A stretch of DNA of 64,000 nt. Origin: Agathobaculum desmolans ATCC 43058. Its GTDB lineage: Bacteria; Bacillota; Clostridia; Oscillospirales; Butyricicoccaceae. Shown piece after piece: positions 63,376 to 64,000 of the stretch. Each line of letters opens with the position of its first letter. Position 1 is the first letter of the stretch. The translations under genes were made by a program, and so were the position numbers. The notes beneath the pieces were generated by a model, which was not told where the DNA came from, did no database searches, and worked only from the letters and a program-made list of their open reading frames with translations. The stretch lies in assembly GCF_000701665.1 (NCBI RefSeq), contig NZ_JNJN01000001.1:60784-124783 (forward strand), written 5' to 3'.

Positions 63376-63404
63376 ATTATAACATGATAAAGCTTTGGCT
63401 ACAA
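63376..63404 (-). promoter_or_regulatory. Promoter of the rpsH-to-secY block
   Basis: On the minus strand, TTGTAG (63399-63404), 17 nt and a perfect TATAAT (63376-63381). The predicted leader is about 185 nt and contains the hairpin GCGATTTTTTGC..GGCAAAAAAATCGC before the rpsH RBS. Confidence 0.6.
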
Positions 63405-63429
63405 TGGAGAAAATGCCGATTTTTACGCA

Positions 63430-63612
63430 GTTTTTCCCCTTTTCGCAGTCAAAATGCCATACCAACGCTATAACGGCAGGTCGGCCGTGTTTTCCGCCGC
63501 ACCTAAGACCGCGCCAGAGATCCCGGTTGACGGCCCGAGGTGGATCGTGCCGTGTGCCTATCCCGTATAGCACGGGCTGCACCGGTCACGTGTCGCGCAT
63601 TGCGTGACTATA
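63430..63612 (-). ncRNA. Candidate structured RNA upstream of the rpsH promoter
   Basis: A second promoter (63617-63646) starts transcription at about 63610. The RNA begins with a 6-bp hairpin (GTCACG..CGTGAC) and contains further stems, such as CCCGTGCTATACGGG and CACGGC..GCCGTC, and GC-rich unpaired blocks. The region is GC-rich (about 55-60%) and long for a plain leader. A coding frame on this strand (GTG at 63582, 83 codons) has no RBS. I cannot name the RNA family; comparison with Rfam families including raiA is the test. Confidence 0.35.
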
Positions 63613-63616
63613 TAGT

Positions 63617-63646
63617 AGTATACACCAGTCTTACCGCATTGCGCAA
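63617..63646 (-). promoter_or_regulatory. Distal promoter upstream of the candidate structured RNA
   Basis: On the minus strand, TTGCGC (63641-63646), an 18-nt spacer and TATACT (63617-63622). Between this promoter and the proximal one lies the candidate RNA. Both may feed the rpsH operon. Confidence 0.5.
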
Positions 63647-63710
63647 GTACTAATTTTCACTTTTAAGGACTTTTTTGCGCTCATTTGTAAGCGTCAAATA
63701 GAAATTCAGA

Positions 63711-63746
63711 AAAGCACAAGGGTGGAGTTTTGCCTCCACCCTTGTG
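63711..63746 (-). terminator. Terminator of the zinc-ribbon gene
   Basis: CACAAGGGTGGAG / CTCCACCCTTGTG, a 13-bp perfect stem, is followed on the minus strand by CTTTTCTG. It isolates the zinc-ribbon gene from the rpsH leader. Confidence 0.8.
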
Positions 63747-63753
63747 TGCTGTT

Positions 63754-63966
63754 TCAGGTATGTACTTTTTTACGGCTGTCAGGATAAACGACTTTGGCTT
63801 TCTTGTAACCTCTCCAACCTAAGTGCTGGCCGCAGCGGTCACAGTAGGCCACGAACTCGCGTTCCAGCGTTATGCCACATCTGGGGCAGACATAATAGGC
63901 ATGACCATTCGGGAATACCATCACTTCCTTAACAAGGAGCTCCATGCGGTACTCAGCAAAGCGCAT
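63754..63966 (-). CDS. Small zinc-ribbon protein, unknown function (5' end uncertain)
   Basis: The visible protein has two Cys pairs, CPRC and CDRC (about residues 27-45), a typical zinc ribbon, then a basic tail. The frame stays open to the window edge at 64000 with no stop, so the real start may lie outside; the ATG at 63966 has no RBS. Zinc-ribbon proteins of this size occur in phage and plasmid genes and as transcription or RNA-associated proteins; nothing here decides the role. Confidence 0.55.
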   Translation of the reverse strand: MRFAEYRMELLVKEVMVFPNGHAYYVCPRCGITLEREFVAYCDRCGQHLGWRGYKKAKVVYPDSRKKVHT

Positions 63967-64000
63967 AAGCAGTTGCCATAGAAACGATGGAGAAAAGGAT

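Noticed and set aside
63331..63582. Minus-strand 83-codon frame in the rpsH leader
   Set aside because: Starts with GTG without an RBS, overlaps the candidate structured RNA and a promoter, and no domain is recognisable; more likely a by-product of a structured RNA.

Overview
The window is chromosomal DNA of a low-GC-type Gram-positive lineage with an elevated GC content. It is most likely a gut clostridium of the Oscillospiraceae/Butyricicoccaceae group. The evidence is the gene order (ftsE-ftsX-M23 peptidase; rimP-nusA-ylxR-ylxQ-infB-rbfA-nrnA-truB-ribF; the rpsH-to-rplQ block), strong AGGAGG ribosome binding sites, a flavodiiron protein, pyruvate phosphate dikinase, and clostridial families such as DUF4317 and DUF4830. 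The species assignment is inference. No rRNA, tRNA, CRISPR array, insertion sequence or integrase was found.

Layout. Positions 1-25.7 kb are almost entirely minus strand: the ftsEX division/cell-wall module, a CdaR-type regulator, an RNA pseudouridine synthase, a flavodiiron protein, an EF-G-like GTPase, a degenerate P-type-ATPase-like membrane protein, RlmB, DUF4317, a stalk-domain secreted protein, ppdK, an S-layer-domain/trypsin-like protease, a flavin reductase, FtsK/SpoIIIE, UppP and a HAD phosphatase. Positions 25.7-34.6 kb hold a plus-strand island of podovirus-like virion genes: small and large terminase, portal, putative scaffold, HK97-type capsid, adaptor, beta-propeller-like nozzle, a two-helix membrane protein and a coiled-coil putative ejection protein. 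It has no recognisable integrase, replication, tail-fibre or endolysin gene, and its promoter carries a LexA-type SOS box. Positions 34.9-40.4 kb hold the lower-glycolysis cluster pgk-tpiA-gpmI-eno. Then follow DegV, TrmL and an ECF sigma/anti-sigma pair. Positions 44.4-52.9 kb are the nusA-infB operon, followed by an MgtC-family protein. Positions 53.9-63.2 kb hold the distal spc and alpha ribosomal operons (rpsH to rplQ, with secY, adk, map, infA and rpoA).

The genes mostly serve growth: translation, secretion, division, glycolysis and envelope synthesis. The accessory signals stand out against this core. They are the SOS-linked capsid island, whose large terminase has lost its ATG start (ATG to ATA); a P-type ATPase homologue without its catalytic motifs; a phosphoglycerate mutase with a histone-H1-like tail; structured repeats inserted inside essential operons; and a structured, promoter-bearing leader where rplE/rpsN would normally precede rpsH.
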